In this document: positions 1-11,818 of the stretch, piece after piece
Numbering within the stretch: the first letter of the stretch is position 1
Layout: every line of letters starts with the position of its first letter
NCBI GenBank assembly: GCA_949130495.1
Contig: OX422214.1
Span: 5,998,046-6,062,045 of the forward strand
Source of the DNA: Sambucus nigra
Taxonomy: Eukaryota > Streptophyta > Magnoliopsida > Dipsacales > Adoxaceae
DNA: 64,000 nucleotides
Reading direction: 5' to 3'
Translations under genes and position numbers: made by a program
Notes under the pieces: generated by a model
The model's input: the letters and a program-made list of their open reading frames with translations, nothing else
The model's database searches: none
Told to the model about the DNA's origin: nothing

Positions 1-32
1 GACATGTCCCCCTGTTGGGGATCCCTTTCTTT

Positions 33-833
33 TTATTTACTGCTCGAAGGTTGGGATGAGGGAAAGACTCCCCCTCCAATCCCACTACCTCCCGGCCTTC
101 CCGCTTTCCCCACTACGGAGGCCTTCTTGCCACTTTGCAAAAATAGTCTATGCTCCTGGCAATTACACAGCAAGTGTTGACGGATTCTCCAGTTCGACCC
201 TCTCATAAACTCCGAAACTTTCTTTTCTTCGAGAGTCACTTCATCCGGTACAAAGCTTGCCAACCTGGTGAATTCCTCCTCAAATTCTGCTACTGACCTC
301 TCCCCTTGCACAAGGTCCTTCAACCTCCTTACCATCTCCCATTGAATTGCGGGAGGAATGTACTTATGATCAAACAAAACCCAGAATTCAGAGATCGACA
401 TTGTATCCCTCTGTTCTGGCGTAGTCATGGACTCCCACTAGTGTAATGCGGCCCCAACCAGTTTAAAAGTAGTAAGGACTTGCTTCCTGTCCTCACCACA
501 CTCCACCATACGTAGATGGCGTTGTATATCTTTCTTCCATTGATTCTCCTTTATAACATCCGATCTCCCGTCAAATTCCTGGGGCTGACCCTTTAGAAAA
601 GATTCCCTATCTCTCTCCCACGGAGAAGGTCCAGTAGGAGCTTGGGCATCTGGCGCTCTTTGTTGAGCTTCTGGCGCTTGTTGGGCCACTGCTGTCATGG
701 CCGCATTAACGGATTGAGCCACTATATTCGCCACATCCGCAGCATTGAATGTTCCTTGTGGCGGTGGGGGAGGACCAACATCCTCATCTAAGACCCTATT
801 GCGTCTTGTCGGGCGACCTCTTTTAGGCGGCAT
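33..833 (-). pseudogene. Ty3/gypsy gag, broken by one stop
   Basis: Reading leftward from 833, the frame starts MPPKRGRPTRRNR, followed by a Pro/Gln/Ala-rich stretch and then a retrotransposon capsid (gag) domain with PPAIQWEMVRRLKDLVQG and SVAEFEEEFTRLASFVPDEV. This is the capsid of plant Ty3/gypsy elements, which packages element RNA into virus-like particles. A single in-frame TAG near 435-437 separates residues LVGAALH from WESMTTPEQ; it sits where a Trp codon is plausible (one G-to-A change). A TAA ends the frame at about 30, after SSQPSSSK, and recognisable coding residues continue past it to the window edge. The start lies about 180 bases from the LTR end at 1015, as expected. The zinc knuckle and pol, if present, lie outside the window. 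Confidence 0.88.
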
Positions 834-997
834 CTGAGATGGAGAAATAATAGAGTTAGAATTCTACTTAAAACAATCTATTTTTGCAGAAAATCGCAAA
901 CATAAGCAACAAAGCAGTCCTAACATTAGGCTCTATATCAAAGAACCCTACGGTAGAACGTGACAAGTCTACAAAGATCCAAAAGACTCAAGAACCT

Positions 998-1014
998 GAT
1001 GCTGTGATAGCATC
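998..1014 (-). other. Decayed tRNA-Met primer-binding site
   Basis: On the minus strand, immediately after the LTR end, the sequence reads TGCTATCACAGC. This is two changes from the TGGTATCAGAGC primer site seen intact at 54546-54557. The following CATCAGGTTC matches what follows the primer sites of elements A (9511) and B (54546), which supports a shared ancestry. The 834-997 stretch is the untranslated leader before gag. Confidence 0.75.
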
Positions 1015-3679
1015 TGTGATAACCCGCATTCCGAAATAAGGGGTGGCCAGCCCGATTACCTAGATGTAACGGAATCATGGATGGATATCATCCTCAGCAT
1101 CATCCCAATAAAATAGGTATACGGGAAAAACCACTCAATAAATTAGAAAGCAGGTTGTCAAAAAATTTGGTTTGATAACGAGTTAAGAAATAAATTAAAC
1201 AACCCAAATCTGATGAAAGTGGAATTTCAAAGGAACATATAGATAAATACCAAAACAACATACAATAAAAGGACCGAATAATCTGTCGGACCACAATTAC
1301 ATTCAAAGTGTTTCTACAATTCAATATTTTACATACTACATTCATTAACAAGTACAAAAGATGGTCCACTAGCCCGAATGAAAGACCCGATCATATCTAA
1401 AGTCCAAAAATGAAGGCGTCTAACAAACATCCTGTAATACTCCGCAAGATCATACAGCTCGTCAAAATCATAGGAATAAGAAAATCATAACGGGCGCCCT
1501 TGCGGAGGAGCACCTGAGCGGATACAACAACATGCACAACATGGAAAATGAACGGGTCAGGGCTAGATTTATATATGATTCCCAGAAGAGTAATAAGCAT
1601 GATAGATATGGACAATTAATCATGAATAATGTGAATGAGAATCTAACAACCTAATCATCAAATGTGATAATGCATTTATATAGGTTTCTAACAGTTATTA
1701 AATTAAGCAAGAGAAATAAAATTAAATCTCATTTCTTCTCGTATCTTATTATTTTCCATTCCTTAGTATGAATATAATTTCCACCATATCTTTCCGTTTT
1801 CCATTCCTTAGCAGGAATATAATTAACATCTCATTTCTTATGGAAATTCACATATCTCAAGTCCCACTTGAGTTAGAAAGGTTATATTCTTATACATACA
1901 ACGTTTCTAAGACCGCCCCTCCGAGTTTCCCCACTGGGCGCGCCCCTAAATGACTATCATCTTCCAGGGCCTATCTATACAAGACAACCTGGGCACCTAA
2001 CGCATGTCGGTAAGTGGCCATATGCCTGCGAGTGAGTCATAACCACACCCGGAATTACATCACTAGTGCAAAAAAACATATACAAACCCCGCATATGGCT
2101 GAGGACTATAGTCAACCTGCATTCAATAGTCAGGGGACATCACCTCATGCGCGAGCTTCCCTTATGATAGCATTTAGAGAGGTGTGTTTAAGTAATTTAA
2201 TAATTACCAATTTAAATCTCATTTCCATTACCATTAATCACATGTGTTTCATTTTACTTGAAACATATATCTTTGAACTTTTCTAATTCAATTTCATCAT
2301 ATGTTTAGGTCCCAAAGTATTCTCTAAACAATTTCCCATAGTCTCATAAGTCCCAAGGTTTTATATACCTCAAAAGTCCTCTAAAATCTCCACATATGGG
2401 CTTAGAATTCTATTTTCGAATTTATTTACCAAATGAGAAGTGATGCCTAAACATCACTTTGAGTACCCCTGAATTAACCCCAAGTGATCCCATTCAACTA
2501 TAGGGTAACGACCAAACTCGACTGAAACTCTAGGATCCTATGTTTACTTCATTCAAGAAGGTTCCTAGGTTCTAATCCTAAGGAAAAGGGTCAAAATTTG
2601 AAAAGAAAAACGAAAGGAAAAATGCAGGATTTCCGAATCGATTCGGACTAGGGCGAATCGATTCGTCCAGACAAGCGAATGGATTCGGCCTAGCCAAATT
2701 GATTCGGTCAGGAAAACCAACATTCTGTATAACAGTCGAATCGATTCGGGGATAACCGAATCGATTCGGTTCACCCAGACCTGAACACTGCCTCTATGCG
2801 AATCGATTCGGCGAGGGCCGAATCGATTCACCCCTGGGAATTTTTTCCAATTTGGTTATGGAGTCTTGGACTCCTAATCTCCTCCAAACTCAACCGAACC
2901 AAACCCTTGTCATATATTTCTACTAATTGGGTATAATACATCCAACAACCATAATTTCATCATCAATAACCATTCAAATCAATCTCCAAACATTCCAAGC
3001 CCATAAATCATTTAAAAGCCCTAAGTTTCTTAAACCATACGTAACCACAACTATCAATGCTAATTACTCTACTTAAATCATAAAATAGCAAGTAGATAAC
3101 TTGCCTCAAGCTTGCAAATTCAGATTTTGATGAAGTTGTATGCAAGAACAATCACCCAAGCTTAAATCTCTCCCTTTCTCCAAAGGTTTCTCATTCTCTT
3201 TCTTTATCTAGGTTTACCAATTCAATTTAGGGAATAGTGACTTAGTTCAAGACATAAATCGTGGCTTATGTCCAAATTTCTAGCTTTAAGTGATTAATAC
3301 GCGGTAAAATAATACGTAAATATTCATTTAAGTTACAACCAGTCAAATGTGCCTGGAACCTCGAAATACAATATGGCACATCATTTGACTATCTCGAACC
3401 TCCCGGAACCATATGCACCCTTCAAATTATCATTTGGAAATTTTATAATTCATTTTAGGTTCCGGTTTCATTTTAAGCCAAATGTCATTTTTAAATCATA
3501 TGACATTACAAAACATAACATAGCAAAATTCACCTATACTTACGATAACTATGCAACATTATATATTAACTTTTCTTTCTTAAATTAATACCTACTCCAT
3601 ATACCAACATCTTTATATCTAATCACTATATCTAGCAAATTAAATATAAAATAGGACCTCAAAAGCGAGGGTTGTTACA
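1015..3679 (-). repeat. 5' LTR of minus-strand Ty3/gypsy element (family B relative)
   Basis: On the minus strand it starts TGTAACAACCC at 3679 and ends GGGTTATCACA at 1015, giving short inverted ends of the TG..CA type. The primer site and gag follow directly. The LTR is 2.66 kb and non-coding; short ORFs inside it are chance frames. It shares with element B the cluster of AATCGATTCG palindromes in its middle. Only this LTR is in the window, so a target duplication cannot be checked. Confidence 0.8.
2633..2830. repeat. Cluster of CGAATCGATTCG palindromes in LTR
   Basis: About eight copies or near-copies of a 12-14 bp self-complementary word (core GAATCGATTC) lie within 200 bases, for example at 2633-2646, 2654-2665, 2738-2751, 2756-2769 and 2798-2811. 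Spacing is irregular. The cluster lies 0.85-1.05 kb from the 5' end of the LTR. It creates a spurious minus-strand ORF rich in Arg-Ile-Asp-Ser. Confidence 0.85.
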
Positions 3680-4062
3680 GTTTGGTGCAATTTACCATAT
3701 TTATAATACAAATTTAGTTTTAAACTCTAAGCAACATCACTCAATTAATATTAATAATACCTAATTAATTTCAACCCATAAAACAACAATACCCAATAAA
3801 TATTTGTAATTTCCAATTAATTTTAAGGCCTTAAACATTTCTTAAGCCGCCCTAAAAACTTTCACATATAAAATAAAAACAGTTAAACCTAAGTGTATGT
3901 AAACAGAGCTAACTGTCAAAAAATAAAGTAAAACATACATACCTAGAGTAGTTTACATAAAACCACATGAGGGAAGTGAGAAGGACTTTCTTCTTGTCGG
4001 CACATCTCTTAGGATATTTTGGGTGAAAACCCATTTGCTTGTATTTCTTTTAGATGGTGTAG
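3680..4062. other. Unassigned AT-rich intergenic DNA
   Basis: This is low-complexity AT-rich sequence beside the LTR end at 3679. I see no coding region, no clear repeat boundary and no RNA gene in it. Confidence 0.5.
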
Positions 4063-4070
4063 GTTGAGGG

Positions 4071-4479
4071 TAGCGCTGACAATTTCTGACATGACATGAA
4101 AATACGACATGAAATAAACATCGCATGTTGTGTTCGGGTTGTGTTCGACTAGGATATTTTGGCCCGATAGAGGGTCTTGTCCTCTCGTGTTGGTGCCATA
4201 ATTTTGACAAGAAATTGACCCGTGTTGACCCAATTACAACGTGGTTAAGCATCCCAAATTTGGCTCCATTACCACCCATTTGTATTTAATATATTTCATG
4301 CAATATAAAAAAGTATTTATATAAAAATAATAAGCAGGTTATCGTGTTGGGTCGTGTTAAATTGTGTTAATTGACACGGAATTGATTTATCGTGCCATGT
4401 TGTATTCATGTCCAGTAGAATGAAGTTGTATGATGTTGGGTCAGACCCAAACAAGACCCGTTAGGCCGAATTGTCCCTA
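4071..4479. mobile_element. hAT-like MITE with 8-bp target duplication
   Basis: The ends are imperfect terminal inverted repeats: TAGCGCTGACAATTTCTGAC on the left, and on the right the complement of TAGGGACAATTCGGCC. A perfect 8-bp duplication GTTGAGGG flanks it at 4063-4070 and 4480-4487, which is the size hAT transposases make. The interior is non-coding and full of GTGTCATGTCGTGTT-like words. It resembles the MITE at 5546-5895 and probably belongs to the same family. Confidence 0.78.
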
Positions 4480-4487
4480 GTTGAGGG

Positions 4488-5537
4488 TGAGAAGATGAGA
4501 TTGAGTGAAAGAGAGACATAATGGGCTGGGAGTTAAAAAGTGAGTCAGGCCTAAAATGAGCACAAATCTCTTGGGTGGGAGGTCAAAACAACCTATTATG
4601 TTTTTTAACCTTGTAACTTCCAAAGACATGTACGCCTTTAAATTTCTTTCTTTATACCTAGCACCCATAAGTACATTTTTTCTCGGTAATATTTTTCCAA
4701 AATCTTAGGGGGCGCGGTCGCCCCCTCATCCTAGAACATATCAGCCCCAGGGATTTGTCATGGTGCCATGGAAAAATTTGTCACTCAAACCATATGATTA
4801 CTTTTGTATCAAATGGAACCTAAATTCTTGGGTACCCTCAAAAGCCACCTTAGGCTATAATGCACAAAAATCATTTTGTTCCAAAATACTACTTGGTAGA
4901 TTGATTGTGTTTTCAGAAATGAAATTATTTATACTATGTTACTTCTTTTGCCTACCAAATAAGTTCATCGAAGAAATAAAAGAATGTAATCCAAGCCAGA
5001 TATGCATAACCCTAAATGGGGATTTTGAGAAGAAAGACCAAATATGTTTGGATTTTTAACATTAAGGCACCTAATTTAGTTGGGTTTACTTACCATGTCA
5101 ATTGATTTTGAGTGCGATGTGGCGTTGATCTTGAACACGTTGGGTTACGTGGAGGCTTAAGTGAGCATGACACGTCTAACATTTATTTCACCTTTTATTA
5201 TTTCTCTTTCAATTATGTAATTTATGGATAAATTTGAATTTAAATTATACGTGTTTTTTTTACCAATATTCAAATTTAATTTGTGAGATTATTAGTACTT
5301 TTAACATTTCCCTATAATTGTCGATTTACGTTCTACAGTAAATGTTGCAATTACATGTATTAAAATGGTACATGTGTGCAATAAACTGAAGCACTATCCA
5401 AGCAAATAAACTTTCATCGAGCCACTGACACATTTAATGATAGACAATTTGATTTAGTGAATATTTCAAACAATCAGTAAAGAGATAAGAAACGTAAATT
5501 AGATTCACATACCTTTTAATTTCACATAATTACGGAT
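4488..5537. other. Unassigned intergenic DNA with one GC-rich hairpin
   Basis: A strong hairpin lies at 4707-4726, with arms AGGGGGCG and CGCCCCCT around a short loop; it may be the decayed end of a hAT-like transposon. A plus-strand frame of 99 codons (4760-5059) has no recognisable domain and no partner genes, and I do not call it a gene. The rest is AT-rich. Confidence 0.45.
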
Positions 5538-5545
5538 ACTTGACT

Positions 5546-5895
5546 TTAGAGGTGGCAATTTTAGAACAACATAAAATTGACTCGAAACCAACACGATATG
5601 TCATGTTTGATCCGTGTTCATGTCAGATCTTTTTTACGCAGTCGTGTCATGTCATGTTCGTGTCAAAATTGCAAGTCATTTTAGTATTATTTTCGTGTCA
5701 ATAGTGTTTTTATTTGGGTTATTGTGCCTATTTAAGTTGAATTGAACTTAAATTTAAGAAATCGTGTTAGTCGTGTCGTATTCGATACGGGTCGTGTTCG
5801 TGTCAGGTAAAATACACATAGTCATGTCGTGTCGAATAAACCCTTGTCATCATGTCAACCTAAAACGTGATTTAAAAATACGAATTGTCACCCCT
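5546..5895. mobile_element. hAT-like MITE, second copy of the family
   Basis: It starts TTAGAGGTGGCAATTTT and its right end is the complement of AGGGGTGACAATTCG. An imperfect 8-bp duplication flanks it (ACTTGACT at 5538-5545, ACTTGTTC at 5896-5903). The interior is dominated by CGTGTC and TCGTGTT words, as in 4071-4479. It sits inside a degraded repeat whose halves (about 5490-5545 and 5896-6000) resemble 6093-6235, so it is a nested insertion. Confidence 0.7.
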
Positions 5896-6253
5896 ACTTG
5901 TTCAAATATTGTACCCTTCTTACCTGTTTTTTAAATATAATACTCACAACCTTTCTTGTTTCAAAACATGAACACCCTTTACCTTTGTTTCTCATATCCT
6001 ACAGTACTTTTAAGTTACATCATGTGACAAACAATCTGCACCAATGCATGATGGAAACAAGCATCACAAAGACACATACAAACTATAAGATGGGATAAAT
6101 TACACTCACATACCTTCTAGTTTTTCATAATTGTAGATATTTATCTTCTTGTTTAAAAAAATGCACCCGTCTCCCCTCTTATTTCAAAATTTGAACACCC
6201 ATTGGCCCTGTGCTTATTTACTACATTTCTATTATGGACATTTAGGAAAAATC

Positions 6254-6512
6254 TCACTTTGATAATATGATATTAGATTTTAACCCCAAGTTTTGCAAAG
6301 AATTATAAAATTTAACCCCTATTTTTGCACATAATTATATATCATACCATTTTCAGGCAAATAAATAACTATAGATACCTTTCGTGAAGACTATACATTG
6401 AATGAAAATAAAAGAAATTCCACACAAATCAAAAAATAATTTCATGAAATTGCTTTGATGTCTAATTATTTGCAAAAAATGGGGTTAAATTAAATATAGT
6501 ATTATCACACTC
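6254..6512. mobile_element. Small MITE with about 35-bp inverted ends
   Basis: The left end, TTTGATAATATGATATTAGA, is mirrored at the right end by the complement of CTAATATAGTATTATCACA-like sequence, and both halves contain a TTAACCCC block next to TTTGCA. It is non-coding. A diverged copy lies at 16478-16683, just beyond the other side of element A. No clear target duplication could be assigned. Confidence 0.55.
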
Positions 6513-6566
6513 GGGTTTTGTCAAAATGACCATTTCTTTAAAAAAAAAAAGCTACAATGGTCTCAT

Positions 6567-9508
6567 TGTAATACCCCGTATTTTCTGTGATATTTATTTT
6601 TGGGATTAATTGAATTAAATGTGTAGTAATTGAAAATTAATCCGGATAAAATATTAACGAGATGTGAGTTAGTATTTGATTATAATGTGTATATATGGCA
6701 ATATATGAATATTGGAACTATTGAAATTGTCGCGAGATTGAAATACGGCAATTTGAGAAATTTTGTTGGGACGCGCGTGATAGTCGCGTCAGGAATATAA
6801 TTATTTGAATTAAAAGTGAATTTTATTTTTATCACCCGTATGGTCATTTTGAGTCCGCCAACGCGTTCGGAAGGTTCGAAATAGTCCGAAAACACTAGCC
6901 GAGGGTTAAGTTTGGGTCCCGGGGCATTTTTGGGCCATACCGGTAACTTATAGGGGCATTTTGGTAATTTCGGAAATTGGGTAATTAAAACCCACGAAAA
7001 TTAGAGTCAGAAATCTGACTTAGTCTTAACCCACTAGGCCATTTCCAACCTCAATTTAGATAGTGGGCTACGGGAGAGGTTTAGAAACCCTTAACTTGGC
7101 AAAAACCAACCCCACCTCCATTAGCACCTTGAGAAGAACTTGTAGAGAGGGAGAGAAGAAGAAGAATTCTGCAGAAAGAGAGAGAAAGGAATTCAACCAC
7201 CTTCAAACTACAACAAATCTTAAGAACAATTAAGGCAAGTGGTTTAATTACAATTGATTAAATGCTATGCTTTTCCATGTTTAGGAAAATTATCAAATTA
7301 TCTTGGAAGATTGATTAGACGCATGAATTTGAGGATTTAATACTATGAACTATGTTAGGGACTGCATGTAGTAACATTCTGGATGAATTATGAATTCAAA
7401 ATTATGACCCTTGATGATCAAAAAACGGATTTAAGAAGAGGTTTATTGATGTTCTTGAAAGAAGTAAAAAGTAGGGTACTTGATGAAGATTTGATCCAAA
7501 TATAGCCTTTGGTTGATGAATTATTTGTTTTAAAACGTTAATAATGTTGTAGGATGGTTGTATGATAATACTATAACGTTATATTAGAGTTTCATGCATT
7601 AAAAGTATGTTTTGGGATGATTTGAAAACTGGAAAACGAAGCAGTCCGTAGCCATACCTGGTGTGTTCGATCGATCGATGCTCATCAGTCGATCGATCGA
7701 CCACCATCGATCGATCGAAGGTAAAGGTCGATCGATCGACCTTCCCAGAATGAGTAAAGTTTTCCCTATTTTAAATTTTAATGGTGGTAACCCTTGGAAA
7801 ATATTATTGGAGACTTTATGGATACCCTTAAACTTAAGGAAGACCAGTAGGCATGATTAGGAAATTTGGACCTTAATTAGAATTCAATTTGAGGAATTAG
7901 TCTAATTTAATGATATTCGATAAGTGAGATATAATGTGAGTTAAAAGTGTAATTTGAATAAATTGATGAAATGAGGTATGGGGCAGAAGTGAGGACCTTA
8001 GGAATAAAGATATTATATGTGGGAATAGTAGGAACTTAATAGTCTATTTGAGATAGATTTTAAGTATAAGAAACTAGGACGTGAGACGTGTCGACGGTTT
8101 AGAATTTTATATTATCGGGTGACTTAAAATATATAAAATTTGGAATAATGGTATAAGGACGTAGAGTATACCTTTATTAATATTGTGATATCTAAGATGT
8201 GTGAATGCTTAGCATATAATTTTATGTGTATGACATTCCTACCATACTTGCTATCACGGGAGGTTTACGTTCGCTTAGGGCCTTCTAATCCTTGTGTTGC
8301 TCGGATTTAGATTGGTTACCTCGATGAACATAGGTCAGAGAAGGAATTATTGGGATGTTAATAAGTTTGCTGATCGTGGGAGCGTAGGTATGTGCGTGAC
8401 CCATGTGATGTGACTGTGTTCGCCTCCATTGTTTGTGATGTTGTTATCTGAGAACGATTCCTGAGAGATTCGGAATGCGTGATCCTTATGTACGTGATGT
8501 ACCCGGATGGATAGCAGAGTATGTGTGCACCGCAACTTAGCCTTTGGGTGCTTGTATTGTATATTTATGATGTGAATAATATACGGTTAAAGGAAAAAGG
8601 AATTTGTTATGTTTAATTGTGTGTATGGTTATTGTAACTTTATGAAAAGATAAAAAGGGGACTTATATCAATAAATGACTTTGCTATAATTGAGAATTCG
8701 AGAATTAAAGTAGAACTCTCTATTTAATTGTTAAGGTCGGAATTAAAATGTGAACCGAGTAGAAGTGTTAGAAACTTTTTTAAACTAGATAGTTATGAGA
8801 AAACACATGAATGGGTACAGGGACGTTAGGAGTGCACAGTTAGACGAGAGGTGAGTATTTCATGTGAGAGCACGTCCTAACATGTATTTTGCATTTATTG
8901 TTTTAAATGTTATTAAAGCACTTGCTGTTTTTAAAATACTCTCCACTTTCGGGCTCTGACCCGTTTGCTTTCAAATCTATTTTTTGTAAAAACCTTTTAG
9001 GTGCCCAGCTGCAAGGACACCATGCATAGTATTTCCATTCAGGTGACGAGCTGTAGCTGTTGTGGAAGTTACAGGGCTTTGACAGTAGACGCCTCTTTTC
9101 TAGTCTTGATTCCATATTCAGTTCCATCATTGTAGGGCATGTCGCCCATTTCTATTAGAGACATTTTATATTTCAGTTATTCAGACTTTGGTTTGTATTT
9201 ATTCAGGTTACACTATTTTATTCATTTCAGTTGTGGGATTTTTGGGAGGAGTATTTCCTCCAGACATATTATTAATTGTTGGTTATTCCATTACGGCTTT
9301 ATAGGGTATGGTGATGTTATTTTACATTTCATTTATCGCATGTTAATCAGTTTTAATTTCAAATTTGTCATCTTACTTTTTAAATACTAGGTGGTTAGTA
9401 ATCATTAAATGTTTTCGACAGTGATGCTATTAAATGAACCAACTTGACATTTTGAATTAATTTAATAAAGGAGTAGCTACCCGGTATTTAATTAGTCGGG
9501 ATGTTACA
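6567..9508 (+). repeat. 5' LTR of element A
   Basis: It begins TGTAATACCCCGTATTTT and ends GTCGGGATGTTACA. It contains the GATCGATCGATC palindrome cluster at 7668-7742 and, about 550 bases before its end, the block CGGGCTCTGACCCG that is also found in family B and in the solo LTR. It differs from the 3' LTR by scattered substitutions and one-base indels only, which suggests a fairly recent insertion. Confidence 0.88.
7668..7742. repeat. Cluster of GATCGATCGATC palindromes
   Basis: Five runs of GATCGATC or CGATCGATCGA lie within 75 bases, about 1.1 kb into the 5' LTR. The same cluster, with one change, is at 14597-14671 in the 3' LTR. Confidence 0.9.
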
Positions 9509-9510
9509 GG

Positions 9511-9522
9511 TGGTATCAAAGC
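9511..9522 (+). other. Primer-binding site of element A
   Basis: TGGTATCAAAGC follows the LTR by two bases and matches the tRNA-Met-type primer site at 54546 (TGGTATCAGAGC) with one change. It would prime minus-strand DNA synthesis. Confidence 0.85.
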
Positions 9523-11757
9523 ATCAGGTTCTAGTGTCCTTTAGGTTCTTTACGGCTTGTTATGTTTCCGCTAAGCTTTCTTTGATGTAGAGCCCTATGC
9601 TTAGGATTGTTGATATCTTTGGTGAGATTTCTTTCTCCTGCTTTAATACATATGGTTGTGAATCTTATTTTCGATCGGGTGTATTCGTGTGCCGAACAAT
9701 GCAGTACGTCAGGCGAAGACAGTTGGGTGAAAAGCAGGAGGCAAATATATATTGAGGATAATTGATTTATTTAAAGAAGGATGACCGTAGTTGACGTCAC
9801 CGATACTATGGCACGGAAGTCCTGGATGATATAGAAGGCTAAGACGCAACCTGAGACTTCCGGGTACGGCTATAGTAGGAATGGGGTCAAATTAGACACA
9901 TTCAACAAGGTTGGAATGGGAGAGAAAGAATTAAATGTAACATTGAAGAGAACCAGCAGTAGCAATACTCGAAAGGAGAAGACGGCATGTGCTAGCCAAA
10001 CGAACGCAAAGTATCCAAAGACTTGGACTTGTGTCGGAGTATAACTAATCGAGAGTGAAAATTTGAGGAAAAAATTTCTTATCTCGTGGGAGCGGAGTTT
10101 CTATGGGGAGAAAAATCACCACACTTATAAGTGGAATGTGACGTCTAGAGAAGGCGTACACGAATGGTTTGACCATAAGTTTCTTGATCAAATGTTCAGG
10201 GTAAAAACCGAATGTCGTTCTGAACTCACACGAGAGGTCTGGACAGAGGGCACGTTGTGAGGGGAAATAAAATTATTTGGTGAACCCTACACCGGGTGAA
10301 GTAGGTGAAACGGAGAAGGGGATATTAGAGGGAGAATTTACATAGGAGAATTGCTAGTCCTTCTGGCAGAACTCTGCTTGGACGGTTAAAGCAAATGGTA
10401 TTGTCGCATAGTGTTAATTGGGAGGTAAGCATCCCCGGGTGGGGAGACACAAGAATCGAGAACTTTACATAACGTAAGACTGGAAAAAAAAACTGGTGTT
10501 GGAGAAGCACCACAATGGGAAGACCCAATGGAGAAACCGTTAAAATAATTGGATAGCGGAATTACTACTGAGCGATGGTAATTTCAGTAAGAGAGGTGGA
10601 AAATTAGTAGCGTGATCCTTAGGGCCGTCAACACTAAGGGAACAACAGAGATAGTCGTCTGAGTTGAGACTGCCAACGTCCGAGAGAATGGACCACCTTA
10701 ACATGATTTGTGAGACAAAAGATAAGTGGAGTATGTGTAGAGGCATTTCTATGGGGAGTGAAACCTGTGCGTTATAAAAAATTTCCCGATACAAGAGTAG
10801 GGATCAAGGTATTGTGCCTGGCAAGGGAAACAGTTATTGAACTATCCGGTTTGGGACAGATATGTGTGGTAAGTCCAAGAGCCATTTGAGCAGCCGGGAC
10901 GATTGATAAGATAAAAGTATGAGTTACATCCTCAGATGATGATGCATGTTATTTGTGGCATGAATAAGTTGCTACATTTGCATTAATTGTTATTTTCACT
11001 TGAGAGTCGAGTTTAGTGAGTATCTCAGTAATTTTATTATATATAAGAACATTTTTCCCTGATAGTGTGGGGGTTACTTTTATTGTCATCCGCGGAGGAT
11101 GAATGAGTATATTAATAGCGGTTTATACTTTATTGAAATTACTCATTTTAGTGCTGTATTATACGTGTATGAGAGGATATTATTTATGATTTCATATATA
11201 TGATAATACCGATAGTGTGCTGGTATTGCAAGTTTATTGGGATTGCCATCTTGGGGTAGCATGTTTTATTCTGGCGAGGCCCCATCTGTGAGAGGGCCGG
11301 ACTCGCAATTGTACTTTTGTATATAGGTATATATACATATATATGAATATGTTGTGATTTCAAAGTGGTATAATGGTCTCGGATATTTAATCCCATTATG
11401 CATAGGGATTTCATTATTATGAGTCGTAGTAAACAAAGAGTTAGTTGGTTTTTTTTTATAATTAACGATAGAGAGGTAGTAACAAAAAGAGTGCATTGTT
11501 TTATTCCCCGTTAGAGATTTGGGAGTTTATACTCATAGTTGTGTGTCTGGGGACGGGATTTTGAGAACCTCGATTTTAGTTACGTGGTGTATATGGAATG
11601 TGATTACCATCAGTGTCAAGAGAAAGTGTCATTCGAAAGGAGTTCCTTATTTAAGTGTCATTGCGACAGAATGTAACTTTGTTGAGAAATGAGAGTGTAG
11701 GGGTACATATTATGGACAGGGCTTAACGGATTCCGATGACCAACAATGTTAGGTAGT

Positions 11758-11818
11758 AGTGTATCGGGGGGGTTCCTTGTTTGGATTTCGCTTTGCGAGA
11801 CACCCCACGCATGAAACT
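11758..11818 (+). repeat. Hairpin motif, copy in element A
   Basis: GTGTATCGGGGGGGTTCC, TTGTTTGGATTTCGC and TTTGCGAGACACCCCACGC follow each other. The outer arms are G-rich and C-rich, and an inner TCGC/GCGA stem closes the apex. The same motif recurs in the unrelated element B LTRs and interior. Confidence 0.8.

Noticed and set aside
2565..2831. Minus-strand ORF rich in Arg-Ile-Asp-Ser repeats, and similar frames at 51339 and 56847
   Set aside because: They are translations of the AATCGATTCG palindrome cluster, readable in several frames on both strands. Their position in LTRs and lack of any domain show they are not genes.
7663..7860. ORFs starting MFDRSMLISRSIDHHRS at 7663 and 14591
   Set aside because: Generated by GATCGATC repeats within the element A LTRs. 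The two copies diverge by frameshifting at their ends.
9139..9390. ORF pair at 9139-9390 and 16068-16319, conserved between the two LTRs of element A
   Set aside because: Conservation is expected from LTR identity. The Phe/Tyr/Ser-rich sequence lies in the T-rich LTR end and has no domain or coding-like substitution pattern.
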